A stretch of DNA of 40,240 bases from contig CALSCO010000718.1 in assembly GCA_943704415.1 (NCBI GenBank), positions 1 through 40,240 of the forward strand, read 5' to 3'. Shown here one piece after another: positions 11,178 to 22,207 of the stretch. Made by a program: the position numbers and the translations under genes. Below the pieces are notes generated by a model. The model did no database searches. It was not told where the DNA came from and saw only the letters and a program-made list of their open reading frames with translations. The first letter of the stretch is position 1. Each line of letters begins with the position of its first letter. This DNA is from Parvularia atlantis (lineage: Eukaryota; Opisthokonta; Rotosphaerida).

Positions 11178-13074
11178 TTAGGTCTTCTTTACAATCATGA
11201 TCACGTCCTCCGGGTCGACCTGGTGGTTGATGCCGACGCGCTGCGGGTTGTGCTTGGTGCTCGTGCCCTGCGGCGCCGCGCGCGGTCAGTGTGCATCGCG
11301 TGCGTGCGTGCTGCGGTTATTTCGCACCCAGACGAGCGCGTACTTGAACTGCGCGGCGAGCGTGCGGTGCACGCAGTGGCACTGGCGCGGGCGTGTGTCG
11401 ACCGTCGCACGAATCACATCCACAGCTGCGCACCACATGCTCCACGGTCGCGCCGCGCCGCAGGATCAGCCCGCCGGCAAAGTCCGGGTACTCGCCGCGC
11501 CGCTTGGTGTAGACGCGGATCAGGTCCAGGTGCTCCCAGATCTTCTCGATCAGGTAGTCCAGGTTGAGGTCCTCGGCCGAGCTGCGCGCGCGTATGTCAG
11601 GTGTGTGTGTGTGTGTGTGCGTGTGTGCGTGTGTGCGTGTGTGCCTGATCACGACCGAGTTGGGCAGGCGCGCCAGCCGGTCCATTTCCTCGACGGTCAC
11701 CTGATCAATCTTGTTGTAGCACTGGGAGGCGTGTTGGTCAACACGCGCCGTGTGAGCCGGGCGGGAGCCGCACGTAGAGGCACTTCATGTACTTGCGCCG
11801 CCCGACGACAACGTCGATAAACTCGTCTGCGGTACGCACGCGTGTGAGCGCGAGCCAGCCCAGCAGGTGAGCCGCACCGGACGTCGCGTCCTCGCGGATG
11901 ACGACCTCAGCGTTGAAGATCTCTGCATGCGGCCGGCTCAGCGCACGCACAGAGCAGCACAGTCGCACGCACTGTACTCGTGCAGGATCATGTAGACCAT
12001 CTTCTCGTTCAGGTGCGTGAGCTTGACCGTCGCGTTGAACGAGATGCCGCCGCCCTTCTTGATCTGCGCACGCGCGCCGCGTCAGTCGCGAGCACGAGCG
12101 AGGCGCGCGCACCTTGAAGTAGATGTTGGGTGGCCTCGTGTTGAGCCGGATGCCGACGTCGTCCAGCTCCTTTGTCAGAAGCTCGCTGCATGCGCGTCTC
12201 AGCCCCGCGCCCCATCTCTGCCAGCGGCCTGCGCACCGCTGGATCTCGCCCTTGCTCGCGTCAATCATCATCAGCACCATGTCGGCCGTGCGCGCGGTCG
12301 AGATGACCTGGCGGCCGCGGCCCTTGCCTGCGTCGCGTGAGCCCGCTACGGCATGTGCGGTGCGCGACACGGCACCCTGCGAGGCGCCCTCGATAATGCC
12401 GGGCAGGTCGAGCAGCTGGATCTCGGCGCCGTTGTACTGCGCAGCCGCCGCTCGCAGTCAGCACCACGTGCCCACACGAGACCGGCATACGCGCGCACCT
12501 GGATCTTGCCCGGGATGCACTGCGCTCGCGCAGCGATCGATCAGCGCCATCGCCACGTGTGCGCCAGCCACCCTTGCCGCGCGCACCGTCAGCGTCGTAA
12601 ACTCGTAGCTCGCCGCGACGCTCTCCGTGCCCGTGACCTTGGACAGCAGCGTCGACTTGCCCACGGACGGGAAGCCGATGAGCGCCACGCGCGCGTCGCC
12701 GCTCTTCATCACGTCGAAGCCCTCGCCCTTCTGCCCGGCCGACTTGGGCGGCTCGAGCAGCTGTTGGCGCAGCTTGGCGACGCGCGCTTTGAGCAGGCCG
12801 AGGTGGTACTCGGTCGCTGGGCGCCGCGCGGTGCCGCGTGAGGTGCGCGATGCCGCCGATGTCGGTACACACCCTTGTTCTTCTGCGTGCGGGCCATCTC
12901 GGCCTGCGACACGCGCGCCGTCAGCAGCGGGCGCACGATTCAACACAGCGCATCCGCACGCACCTCGATGTCGGCGATGCGCTGCGCACCGTGCCGCACG
13001 CGCGCCGCCCCGTCAGTGCCCGCGGAGCAGCCGCGCGAGCCCGCGATCCGCGCGCGCACCTCGAGGATCCCCAT
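11178..13074 (-). CDS. DRG2: DRG2 (Rbg2) family GTPase
   Basis: This is a developmentally regulated GTP-binding protein, a ribosome-associated OBG/HflX-type GTPase that works with a DFRP2/Gir2 partner in cytosolic translation. Fifteen exons give 365 aa (human DRG2 has 364). Introns: 12982-13059, 12904-12963, 12817-12872, 12520-12586, 12437-12498, 12328-12375, 12186-12236, 12064-12112, 11923-11972, 11827-11877, 11722-11773, 11582-11644 (GC-AG), 11382-11433 and 11268-11327. The sequence runs [50 protein letters not shown]-loop [69 protein letters not shown], and a C-terminal TGS domain ending [17 protein letters not shown] and [23 protein letters not shown] and ATEYH place it with DRG2 rather than DRG1. 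Its stop lies 33 bp from the HIBCH stop. Confidence 0.95.
11601..11640. repeat. (GT)n-type microsatellite within a DRG2 intron
   Basis: Alternating GT/GTGC repeats on the plus strand fill most of the GC-AG intron at 11582-11644. On the transcribed strand they read as CA and CGCACA units placed between the donor and the CTGAC branch motif. Confidence 0.9.
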
Positions 13075-13386
13075 GGCTGGCCTTTGTACGTCACACTAGA
13101 GAATATTTGACACTTGTTGGCCGTACAGTTCGCTAGTGCCGGTGTGTTGCGCTCGCTGCGCGCCGTCGCCCCGTGGCTGTGGCCCGCTCGCTGGCTTCGA
13201 TGCATGCGGACCGCGGGCGTGCACAATACAATCCGCGCGGAGATCTGCCGATCGGCGCCGCGCGGCCGATCATGATCCGATCGCCGCGCACGCTGACATA
13301 AGGCGATCACTTTCAGTTTCCCTCACTCCACCCGGCCGCCGCCGCCGCCCGACCCGCCGCCCGACCCGCCGCCGCCCTCCGTCCAG
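13075..13386. promoter_or_regulatory. divergent intergenic region between DRG2 and GST-like gene
   Basis: These 312 bp separate two divergent start codons and must hold both promoters. It contains a relatively AT-rich patch near 13095-13135 (ACTAGAGAATATTTGACACT), a GATCATGATCCGATC stretch near 13267-13281, and a pyrimidine-rich stretch before the GST-like start (CTTTCAGTTTCCCTCACTCC at 13310-13329). No gene or RNA is visible. Confidence 0.4.
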
Positions 13387-14210
13387 ATGATGCTCTCGCC
13401 CGCGCACCGCTCGCTCGCCGAGGAGACCGTCAAGGTCCAGTACCTGAACCTGCCCGGTGCGGCACGCGCGCGCCCCGGCTCTTTCTCACGGTCTGTGCGC
13501 CAGCCGTCGGCCGCGGCGAGGTCGTGCGCCTGTTCCTCGAGGACAACCAGGTGCCGTTCCACGACGACCGCATCGACATGAAGGACTGGCCGACGCTCAA
13601 GGCCGAGGTGCAGCGCGACGGCCGCAACCCCGGTATGATCATCATGCCGCCGCGTTGGTCCTCTCAGGCTGCCGTCTTCTCACGCGCCCCCGCGTCGCAG
13701 CCGCTCACGTGCCCATCGTTACCATCGGCGGCCGCGTCTACACCGAGCACATCGCCACGTGCCGCTACATCGCCCGCCGCCTCGGCCTCTACGGCCAGGA
13801 CGCCGAGGCGGACTACTACACCGACAAGATCGCCGACGCGTACGTCGACTGGCGCAACAGCTGGGTCAAGATTTTTGGCCTGGACGACGCCGGCAAGGCC
13901 AAGCGCCTGGCCGAGGAGATGCCGCAGCACGCACAGGTCTTCGAGTCGTTCCTCGGGTGCGATTTTTCTTGCGCTTGCCGCTTTGGCATCGCGGCTGACC
14001 ATGCTCGGCAGCATGCGCGAGGGCCCGTTCTTCGGCGGCGCGACGTTCACGTTCGCCGACGCGGCCGTGTTCCAAATCATGCACGACGAGATCAAGTTTG
14101 GCGCGACCATCGCCGCCGACAAGTTCCCGCGCCTCAACGCGTTCTACGAGGCGGTCAAGGCACGCCCCAACGTCGCGGCCTACCTTGCCTCGCCGCGCCG
14201 CCACGAGTGA
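13387..14210 (+). CDS. glutathione S-transferase-like protein
   Basis: This is a soluble GST-fold protein, probably cytosolic. Four exons give 217 aa, a normal GST length, with introns 13457-13503, 13633-13700 and 13957-14011. The N-terminal thioredoxin-like domain reads VKVQYLNLPAVGRGEVVRLF, LEDNQVPFHDDRI, DWPTLKAE, then HVPIVTIGGRVYTEHIATCR and YIARRLGLYGQ. The Tyr of VQYLNL sits where sigma/mu-class GSTs have the catalytic Tyr, and VPIV supplies the cis-Pro. The usual Gln-Ser glutathione-binding pair is Glu-His here (TEHIA), which is atypical. The C-terminal helical part includes DAYVDWRNSW and FTFADAAVFQIMHDEIKF and ends KARPNVAAYLASPRRHE. Two adjacent ATGs (13387, 13390) make the start uncertain by one codon. 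The substrate is unknown. Confidence 0.8.
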
Positions 14211-14249
14211 TGCGCTCTGGCTGCAGTGAGCGATGCCCGCGAGCGATGT

Positions 14250-14372
14250 TCGTGCTCGCGGAGCGGCTGCGCACCAAGCCGCACGCTCGCGAAGCGGCTG
14301 CACACCAAGCCACACGCTCGCGAAGCGGCTGCACACCAAGCCACACGCTCGCGAAGCGGCTGCACACCAAGC
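14250..14372. repeat. 31-bp tandem repeat (minisatellite), about four copies
   Basis: Units of 31 bp begin near 14250, 14280, 14311 and 14342. The last two are identical and the first two diverge slightly; each contains GCTCGCGAAGCGGCT. A partial unit follows. The array fills about half of the 242 bp between the GST-like stop and the SPC3 start. It stays open in two frames but is outside any gene model. Confidence 0.9.
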
Positions 14373-14452
14373 CACAAAGAGACCAGCCCAGCCACACGCA
14401 GACCGGCCGCAACCGGCGCCGCAACTGAACACGACAATCAACCAACAGTGCG

Positions 14453-15202
14453 ATGTACACTGTGGCGAAACGGCTGAGCGCGCTCGGGAGCCTCGCGCTG
14501 TCGGCGGCGATGGCGCTGGCGGCGGCGGTGGCGCTGACGAGCCTCGTGCTGCCGATGACCGCGACGGGCACGGTGCAGCTGCACTCGCTGCAGGTGCAGC
14601 GCGCGCAGGGTGCGCCCTCGCCCGCCCCTCCGCCCTCGCGCCCAACAAGACGCGCAGACTTCTTCACGCGCAAGGAGGTCGAGGTCTGCGACCTGCTCAT
14701 CAACCTCGACGCCGGTGCGGCGGCGCCGTCGGCTGGCGGCCGCGCAGATGCCTGATCGCGATGTGCCGCAGACATCGACGGGCTCTTCCACTGGAACACG
14801 AAGCACGTGTACCTCTCGCTCGTCGTCGAGTACAGCAGCGCGCGCGTGGTGCGGGCCCCGATCGCGTCGCCTGCCGCCTGCCTGCCGCTGTCCTGCCCAC
14901 ACGCGATCGCGCGCGCGCATCGCAGCCGTACACGCAGACCGTGCTGTGGGACCTCGTCGTCAACGGCACGCAGCCGCACCGCATCGAACTCAAGAACCAC
15001 CGGCCAAAGTTTGCCCTCGCCGACGGCTTCTTCGGGCTGCGGTGCGGCCCACGCACGCGCGCCTTGCTGTGCATCGCGCCTGCTCACGTGCGATCGTGCA
15101 TGCAGCGGCGCCAAGCTCAACGCGTCCGTGCACTGGGACATTGTGCCGTACGCGGGCGCGCTGCTGCGCGGTAACACCGAGCCCGTGACCTTTGCCGTGT
15201 GA
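14453..15202 (+). CDS. SPC3: signal peptidase complex subunit 3 (SPC22/23)
   Basis: This is the essential non-catalytic subunit of the ER signal peptidase complex, a type II membrane protein with a lumenal domain. Five exons give 167 aa (human 180), with introns 14610-14657, 14715-14771, 14849-14925 and 15042-15105. The start MYTVAKRLSALGSLALS and the following hydrophobic stretch to about residue 35 mirror human SPCS3 (MNTVLSRANSLFAFSLS). The lumenal part has FFTRKEVEVCDLLINLDAD, DGLFHWNTKHVYLSLVVEYS, TQTVLWDLVV and NASVHWDIVPYAGALL, matching DWN, LSAEYST, VVLWDKIV and SWNVVPNAG of the human protein. The first intron is a multiple of three and open, so its retention would not break the frame. 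The gene ends 42 bp from the convergent synaptojanin stop. Confidence 0.9.
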
Positions 15203-15244
15203 GCGCCCCATGCCACCAGACACACAATTGCGCCACGCGTCTCG

Positions 15245-15872
15245 TCAGTCCAGCAGCGACCCCGTCACCTGCGACGCCGGGCCAGCGGACGTCGCGGCAG
15301 CAAAGACGTCGTCGAGCGATGGTGGCCACATCGGCGCGGACGAGGGCGCGTCGCCGCCGCCGATCCCGCCCCCGCCCAACCGCGCCGGCGCGTCGTCCAG
15401 GAACGGATTGTAGTCGAGCAGCGACTGTGGCCCCGAGGGCTCGGACGTGCGGTGCATGCCCCCGCTCGGCGCCGGCTCGGCGCTGATCGCAGAGTCGTCG
15501 TAGAACGGGTTGGTCGACTTGGTGGCCGCCGCCACAGCGCCAAATACGGGCGGCGCGTCGTCCTCCCAGTAGAGCGACGGCGGCCGCATCGAGCTCGCGG
15601 CCGACAGCGACGACCGCGTGCTCCCAAACGGGTTGTCGTCGCCGTCGAGGATGAACGCCCCGGGTCGCTCGAGCCGCTCGGCCAGCGAGGCGGCTGCGAG
15701 GTCGTCCGCGTCCACGAGCTCGCCCACGGTCGCATCCAGCGGCTGCTCGACCCACCACGCCGGCCCCGGCGACAGGCCGCGCTCGAGCGTCGTCCCGTCC
15801 TCGAAGCCGTCCACGTGCCCGTCCTCAGCCGGCGTTGACAGATCCAGCAGGTCACCCACGACGGCCGCGGCG

Positions 15873-15905
<33 letters not shown>

Positions 15906-16478
15906 GCCAACACGGCCACGGCGGCCGGCATGCTCATGGCGGCCGACTCGGTGCGCTTGCGCGACGGCAGCGGCGGCGGAACGGGCGGCGGCGGGCGGCG
16001 CGCAGGCAGCCGCGGCGGCTCGAGGCTGCTCGGGCCGGCCGCGTCGGGCCCGACCATCGACTGCGGGCGCTTGGGCACGGCCGGCATGCCCAGCGGCGCG
16101 GTCGCGCGTCCGAGGATCGCCACGGGGAACAGCTCGAGCTTGCTGCGGCGCTCGTGCTCTGCCCGCCTCCGTCAGCACCAGGCACACCAGCACCGCCACT
16201 GTGCGCACCCTGCTCGAGCTCGCGACGCAGCACGCTCGGCACGTGCACGCCAGGCAGCTCCGAGTACAGGGCCTCCTCGACGGTCTCGCGGCAGGCCCCG
16301 TCGATCACCACCGCCTCAAAGTCGTACAGACCCTTGACGGGCTTATGGTCAGACGACTTGAGCTCGGCGCGCTCGTAGAAGCGCCGCTTGACCCGCCCCT
16401 GGTACAGGATGCGGTCGGTCCACGCCGGCGTGCGGTTCTTCTCGCTGTGCACGCCGCCGAGCTCGTTAGCGCACACGC

Positions 16479-16514
<36 letters not shown>

Positions 16515-19500
16515 CCGACGCGCCGCACCCCGTGTCGTAGTTGTTCGTCCCGACGTCGTACTTGTACGTCGGCAGGAACGTGAGCTCGCCCTCGTGGAAG
16601 CCGTTGAACGCGAGGCCCTTGGACCGCGCCTGGTTGAGCTGTGTGCGCCGGAAAGCGTGAGCGCACGCGCGAAGCGATCACGCGCCGACGGCACCTGGTC
16701 GTACGGCAGCAAGGCCTTGACGTCGCCCTGTGCGCACCGCCGGCGCACGTCCTCGTTGTTGACGTCGATGCGGTAGTTGAAGTCGCCAAACCAGAAGATG
16801 ACGCTGCGATCGCACACCGTCACCACACCCGCACCAACGTGCTCACACGCGGTACGCACTCGTGCTTGTCGATCGCGCCGGCCATGGGGAACTGGATGCC
16901 CTCGGTGATCGTATGGTAGTCGCGGTTGCGGTCGTCGACATTGCCCTGACCCGCGGCCAGGTGCGCGCACACAAAGCAGACCGACGTCTCGCCCACCTCG
17001 AAGCGGATGGCCACACCGCCCTTGTTGCCCGCGATGCCCGCGAGGCCCGTCTGCGGCGCGCGCCCCCGGGTCAGCGCTGCTTTGCGCGGGCACAACCTGG
17101 GGCGGCCTTGCCTTGCACTGCGCCGCCTCGAGGTTTGTGATCCGCCCGACCAGGCGCTTGTGCACAAAGATGCACATGCACGCGCCCACGAGCTGCTCCG
17201 AGCGCAGCAGCACGTACTCGTGCACCTGCTTGTCGGCGCGGCGCGACATGTTGAGTGTGCGCTCGATCAGGGCCTGCCAGTAGAGCAGCTTGGACGGGTC
17301 CGTGTTCATCAGCTGCGCATCAGTTAGCCCTTTGCGCACGTCAGCGAAAGTGCGCACACACCTGCTTTGCGCTCAGCGGCACCAGCTCCTGGAAGCCGAT
17401 CGCGTACAGGTCCGGCACGTCTGCACGCGCACGCGTCAGCCCTTGCCAGCGTGCAGCGAGAGCACGCACCGTGGTCAAAGAGCAGCCACGGCTGCAGCGG
17501 CTCACCGTTGGGCGGCTGCCCGTTGACGTTCCACGTGCCCACGTGCACGCGGATGTTTTGCACGCTTTGGCAGTGCGCCTCGACGCTGCGCGCGCGCGCG
17601 TCTGTCTCAGCTGCACGAACCACCACTCCTAAGCACGAAGCGCACCGTGCGGCGACGGACGCCTCGGCGTCGTCCTGCAGCGGGTGCCGCAGCAGCGTGG
17701 TGATGGCCTGCCATTTGCTCAGCTTGCCCACAAGAAGGTCGATGACGTATTGCCGCGAGTCGTCCAGGAACGTGTTGACGTACATGCGGTTGACGGTCTT
17801 CACCGCGTCATCGAGCATGCCGACCATCGTGCGCTTGCCCGTGCGCGTGAAGCCCGACTTGAGCGCACCTGGACCGAGCGCGCGTGAGAACGCAGAAGCA
17901 CGCGCAGCCACACGCACCCGTCCCCGCGTACAGCACGCTCAGCGCGTCGCCGTTGTTGGCCCACATCTCGTTCAGGCACGCCGAGAAGATGTCGAGCCCG
18001 CGCACGCCCTGGCTGCCGTCGGCCGCGCCGCCGAGCTGCATATCGAGCGCTCGGCGGGCGATGGCGCCCTGGGCCATGTTGGTGCTGCGTGCACAAGTGC
18101 GCGTGTGAGCGCCGCCAATGCGCCGCCAACGCGCAGTCAATGCGGCCCGCACCGATCGAGGCAGTCGACGCAGTTGACGCGGAAGACGCCCTCCTGGCGC
18201 AGCAGGGTCTCGTGCGTACTGTCGCTGCGCAGGAAGAACTGGAACGTCTTGATGTCGCGGCCGAGCTCGGCGACGAGCATGGCGATGTTATCGAGGTTCT
18301 CCTTGAGGTGGTAGTGCGAGTCAAAGTTGGTCACGCGCACGAGGTTGTCCTCAATCATGTTGAGCGCGCGGCGGTAGTCGTCGCTCAGCGTCTGCTCGCC
18401 GCCCTTCTGCGCCAGCAGGTTGACGACGCGCACGGCGCCATAGGCCATGTGCAGGTCGGCAAAGTGGCGCCGCACGGCCGGGAGCGAGCCCGCGACGGTG
18501 CGGGCCAGGTCGACGCGGTGCCCGCCCAGCTGCAGTCCCTTCTGCTCCCAAAACAGGGGCACGGAGCCGCGCACGAGCACGAGCGCGTGCGTGAGCCCGC
18601 CCACGCTCACGATCTGCTCCGTCTCGACAAAGTTGGCCACGTGCCCGCCGTCGTTGATGCCGCGGATGTTGAAGCGCGTTCCGACGCGGTGGCTGCTCAG
18701 GCGCGAGATGAGCGCGGCCATGTACTTGTCGCCGCCACCGCCACCACTGCCGCCACTACCACTGCTGCCGCCGCTGGCGCTGCGCAGCAGCCCGCGCCGG
18801 ATCTCGACAAAGCCCTGGATGCACAACAGGAGCGGCGGCGGGAGGCGGCCGGTCGGCGGCGGTGCGATGTGCAGCAGGTCCTTGAGCAGGTACCGGTTGA
18901 ACAGGAAGCGCTCGTTGACGGTGCGCCAGGGCGAGGGCTGCGGGCGCGCGGCGAGGCTGCGCCGCTGCGTCGAGCTGGTGAGGTCGAGCGTGTAGGAGAA
19001 GTAGAAGGCGCCCGAGGCCAGGTACTTGTGCACGTCGGCGCAGGGGTGCGGGAGGGTCTGCTGCGTGACCGGGTCGAGGTACTCTAGGTGCGAGCCGCTG
19101 TCGCACACGCCGCTGACGAGGCTGTAGAAGCGCACGCCGGTGATGCGGTACACGACGTGCTCGTCGATGATGCCGACCGACGTCGCGGCCGTGACGACGC
19201 CCACAAACAGCTCTGGCGCGTGCGCGATGTCAGTGCTATATCGAGGCGACGTGAACGAGACGCAAATGCGACGCGAACGCGACGCGAATGAGACGCGAAC
19301 GCGACGTCCGTGTGGCACGCGCACGTGCCAGCTCAACCACCCACGACGGACGCACCTTTGCGCAGCGGCAGCACGCCGAGGATCCCGTACGCGTTCGCGA
19401 GCAGCCGCAGCGACGCGTCGCGCGCAAAGCTCTCGGGCGTGGGCAGGAAGAGCACGCTCGCGCCCTGGAACAGCACGGCCTGGGCGCTCGCGTCGTGCTC

Positions 19501-19698
19501 GTCGTCGCCCTCGGCCTGCGCGCGCCGCCCGGCCGCGGCGACGGGCGGGAGCAGCACGAGCACGCGCTGGTCGTCGCCGCCGCCGCCGCCGCCACCGCTG
19601 GCCGCCGCCGCGCCGCCGACGTTGCCGCTCCAGTCGCGCACCATGAGGCGGAACGGGCCCGCGCCTGAGGCGCCTGCGCTGCTCCCGTGCGACGCCAT
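15245..19698 (-). CDS. synaptojanin-type polyphosphoinositide phosphatase (Sac1 + 5-phosphatase + NPF tail)
   Basis: This protein removes phosphates from phosphoinositides during endocytosis and actin control. Twelve exons give 1247 aa, with introns 19213-19355, 18085-18152, 17869-17917, 17586-17645, 17421-17469, 17313-17361, 17051-17096, 16804-16859, 16639-16694, 16445-16528 and 16159-16208. A Sac1 domain (about 1-540) holds the catalytic CVDCLDRT near 462-469. The 5-phosphatase domain (about 605-920) has GTWNVNGQPPNGE, AIGFQELV, GIAGNKGGVAIRF, WFGDFNYRID, EGELTFLPTYKYD and RTPAWTDRI. The tail is Pro-rich, with polyQ, a clathrin-box-like LLDLS and three NPF motifs (DNPFG, TNPFY, YNPFL), as in animal synaptojanin splice forms that bind EH domains. 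The intron at 17051 may instead use a GC donor at 17111, which would remove five residues and fit the family better. Confidence 0.93.
15879..15906. repeat. CTG/CAG repeat coding polyglutamine in the synaptojanin tail
   Basis: Nine to ten CTG units on the plus strand read as CAG on the coding strand and give a run of ten Gln in the disordered tail of the phosphatase. Confidence 0.9.
16481..16513. repeat. (GT)16 microsatellite within a synaptojanin intron
   Basis: A perfect dinucleotide run lies inside intron 16445-16528. On the transcribed strand it is (CA)n between the donor and a CTAAC branch motif. It lengthens this intron to 84 nt. Confidence 0.95.
19253..19310. repeat. degenerate GACGCGAA/GACGCAAAT repeats in synaptojanin intron 1
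   Basis: Short units of GCGACGCGAA and related GAGACGCAAAT repeat about five times in the first intron (19213-19355, 143 nt). They account for its larger size. The branch region GCACTGACATCG and the acceptor lie at the far side of the repeat. Confidence 0.8.
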
Positions 19699-19807
19699 GC
19701 TGTGATGCGTGGCCGTCGCTCCCCGTGCGTCACGCTCTTTGTGATGTGCAACTGCTCACGGTCTGTACGGATGCGCCCTGCCATGCGCACACAGGGCACA
19801 GAACGCA

Positions 19808-20758
19808 TCACGGATTGCGCTGCGACGGCGCCGTGGGAACGACCACCGCGCTACCCTCCGGCACGGGCTTGCGCTTGTCGTACTCGTCAAAGTCGTCCAG
19901 GATCGACATGCGCGCCTCGTACTTGGCGATGATCGACAGCACGCGCTTGCCCGGCTCGAGCAGCACCTCCTGCGTGTCGCGGCTGGGCGCGCGGTGCGTC
20001 AGCAACCATCGATGGCCCGAGCACGCGCGCGCGCGTACCTGTTGGTGACGGGCTTGTTTTCGTTGTTGCTCAGCGTGACGTCGCGCAGCGCGCTGTTGGG
20101 CACGTCCTTGACAAAGATCCACTTGACCTCGAGCACGCCCTTCCACAGGTCCTGCGCCGCAGCCGCTCAGCCGCAGTGGCGCCACCTCACGCAGCACGCA
20201 CCTGCGCCCACACGGTGCACGTCGACTCGTAGTCGACCGGCGTCATCATCTGCGCCATGCCCTGGAAGTGGCCCGAGCCGTTGACCGAGAAGAACAGGTA
20301 GATCGGACCGCGATGCGACGACTCGCGGAAGGCCTTGTCGAGGCGGTTGTTGCCCTGCGCGGCGGTGTGAGCGCACCGTCTCGGTGCAGCGCACGGCAGG
20401 CAGACCGCACCGGCGTCGTGCTTGCCCAGATTGAGTACTTGAGCGACTTGTGGATGTCCTCCTCGCTGAACGACTTGATCACGAAGAAGCGCGCGTACTC
20501 GGGGCTGGTCGCGAACGACTACACCCGCGCCCGTCAGCGTCTGCGCGCGCCACAAGGGACCACACACACCTTCGGGTTGACCGTCTGGCGCAAGAGCGCC
20601 TTGGTCATCGGCGCGCGCGCGAGCACCGACTTGGACAGGTCGACCTTGTCCTTCAGTGGCACCTGCACAGACGTTGCCGCGGCGGGGGCGGCTGGCGGCG
20701 GCGCGGCGACCGTCGATGGCACGGGCGTCGGCGGCTGGGACACGGGCTTGCTGGGCGT

Positions 20759-20789
<31 letters not shown>

Positions 20790-22136
20790 ACGGCCGCAGG
20801 CGCGGCATTGATAACCACAGGCTCCGACGCCGCAGGGAGCGCCGGGCGCAGCGGACGCACGGGACGCGGTCTGGGCGCCACGGCCGCGGGCACGACGATA
20901 GACTGTCCCTGAACGGCGACCACCGTTGCGAGGGGCGGGCGCACGACCGTTCCGGGCTGCTGCGCAATGAGCGGCCACGAGACCGGGCTGCTGGCGATCT
21001 GCACGGGCACGGCGACGGATGGTGCGGGCGGCGTGACGGCAAACGTGGGCTCGGTCGCAACCGCGGGCGCCAACTCTGGCGCTCGCTCGACCGACAGGGC
21101 GCTGGGCGCCGACAGCACGTCGGCCGGTACGCTCGAAGCGGGCGTCACAACAGGGCGCAAGGCGACGTAAGACGTGGGCGTGTACGCGGCGGTCGCAGCG
21201 GGCGACGGCGCGGGCACGACCGTGTGCGCGGGCGAGACGACAAGCAACATCGGCCGGCCGGTTCCGATGGCAGACAGAGCCGCGGGCTGGAACGACGGGA
21301 GGACGAGGCCGCCGACGGCGGCGTGGTGTAGGTGCGACGCGGCAGATCCGCCCGGGTTGAGCATGTCCGCGTGCGATTCCCATCCGTGCGGGTTGACGAG
21401 CGAGTCCACGATTGACACGGGCGCAGCCGGCTGTGCAGCCGGCGTGGTGGCGAGCGCGGCCATCTGGCGCGCCACGAGCGGGTTGTATGGCGCGGGCACG
21501 GGCGCGGGCACGGATGCCGGCGCGGGCGGGGTCGTGGCCGTGCTGGGCGCGCGCAGCTGCACGACGAGCGGCACGAGCGGCGCGGTGTTGGCGCGCGCGG
21601 GCAATGAGGCCACGACGTCCTTGTGCGTGGCCGGGCTGAGCGCGGTCGGGTTGAGCAGGGCGAGGAGCATGTCATTGTTGATGGGCGTGGCGCCGTTCAT
21701 CTGCTGCTGCTGCGGTGGCTGCTGCTGCTGCTGCTGCGGTGGCGGCTGCTGCTGCTGCGGTGGCGGCTGCTGCTGCTGCTGCTGTTTCTGCAGCTGCGCG
21801 ACGTACGACGTCGGCAAAGGCGCCGGCAGCGGCTCACGCAGCGCCGGGATGAGCGACTGGTAGCGCTGCCAGCCCTCGGCCTGGCCCATGTCGGCTGGCA
21901 CGCGCGCCAGGTTCGGTCGGGTTCAGTTCGCGCGCTCTGGCGCCAGCGCTGTCGTCACCGCACCCGCCAGCGCCAGCGCGTCCTCGTCCAGCCCCAGCAC
22001 GTTGACCAGGCCCGACGTGAACTCGTCGTCGTAGTCCTGCAGCTGGCGGGTGCGCGGCGTGCGCGCGCGGTCGCGGCCGGGGATCAGCACGGCCGAGAGA
22101 GAGGGGAAGAGCGCGCACCTCGGCGCCGCCGTCCAT
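19808..22136 (-). CDS. YTH-domain protein, YTHDF type (m6A reader)
   Basis: The YTH domain binds N6-methyladenosine in RNA; the YTHDF type is mainly cytoplasmic and affects mRNA decay and translation. Seven exons give 656 aa, with introns 22043-22118, 21895-21963, 20519-20569, 20355-20410, 20152-20201 and 19983-20038. Residues about 35-470 are low-complexity, rich in Gln, Pro, Ala and Val, with polyQ near the start, as in YTHDF proteins. The YTH domain (about 477-640) has [63 protein letters not shown] and [16 protein letters not shown], then [16 protein letters not shown]. The three cage tryptophans (IWAST, TVWAQ, DLWKG) are all present. The first exon codes only MDGGAE; a start further upstream cannot be excluded. 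It sits 109 bp before the synaptojanin start on the same strand. Confidence 0.93.
21702..21788. repeat. CTG/CAG-rich tract coding Gln/Pro repeats in the YTH protein
   Basis: Runs of CTG interrupted by GGTGGC on the plus strand encode repeated blocks of Gln with Pro-Pro-Pro spacers, near residues 65-95 of the YTH protein. The whole tract is in frame. Confidence 0.9.
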
Positions 22137-22207
22137 GGCTGATCTCGCTCCCACCGCCCCGCTGCGGTGTCGCTGCGCCGCGCCGCGCTCGTCAGCCGCA
22201 CCACACG

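Noticed and set aside
14250-14372. CRISPR-like array
   Set aside because: Units are contiguous with no unique spacers, in a eukaryotic intergenic region.
14226-14477. A small protein from the 31-bp repeat frame
   Set aside because: The frame is open only because 31-bp units lack stops; there is no conserved sequence and it overlaps the SPC3 leader.
17051-17111. Counting synaptojanin 17111 as a firm GC-AG intron
   Set aside because: A GT donor at 17096 gives an equally open protein with five extra residues, so the GC choice is only suggested by family length.
20450-21331. Long open frames opposite the YTH gene on the plus strand
   Set aside because: They are shadows of GC-rich coding sequence. 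The conserved YTH domain is on the minus strand and the antisense proteins are compositionally biased with no motif.
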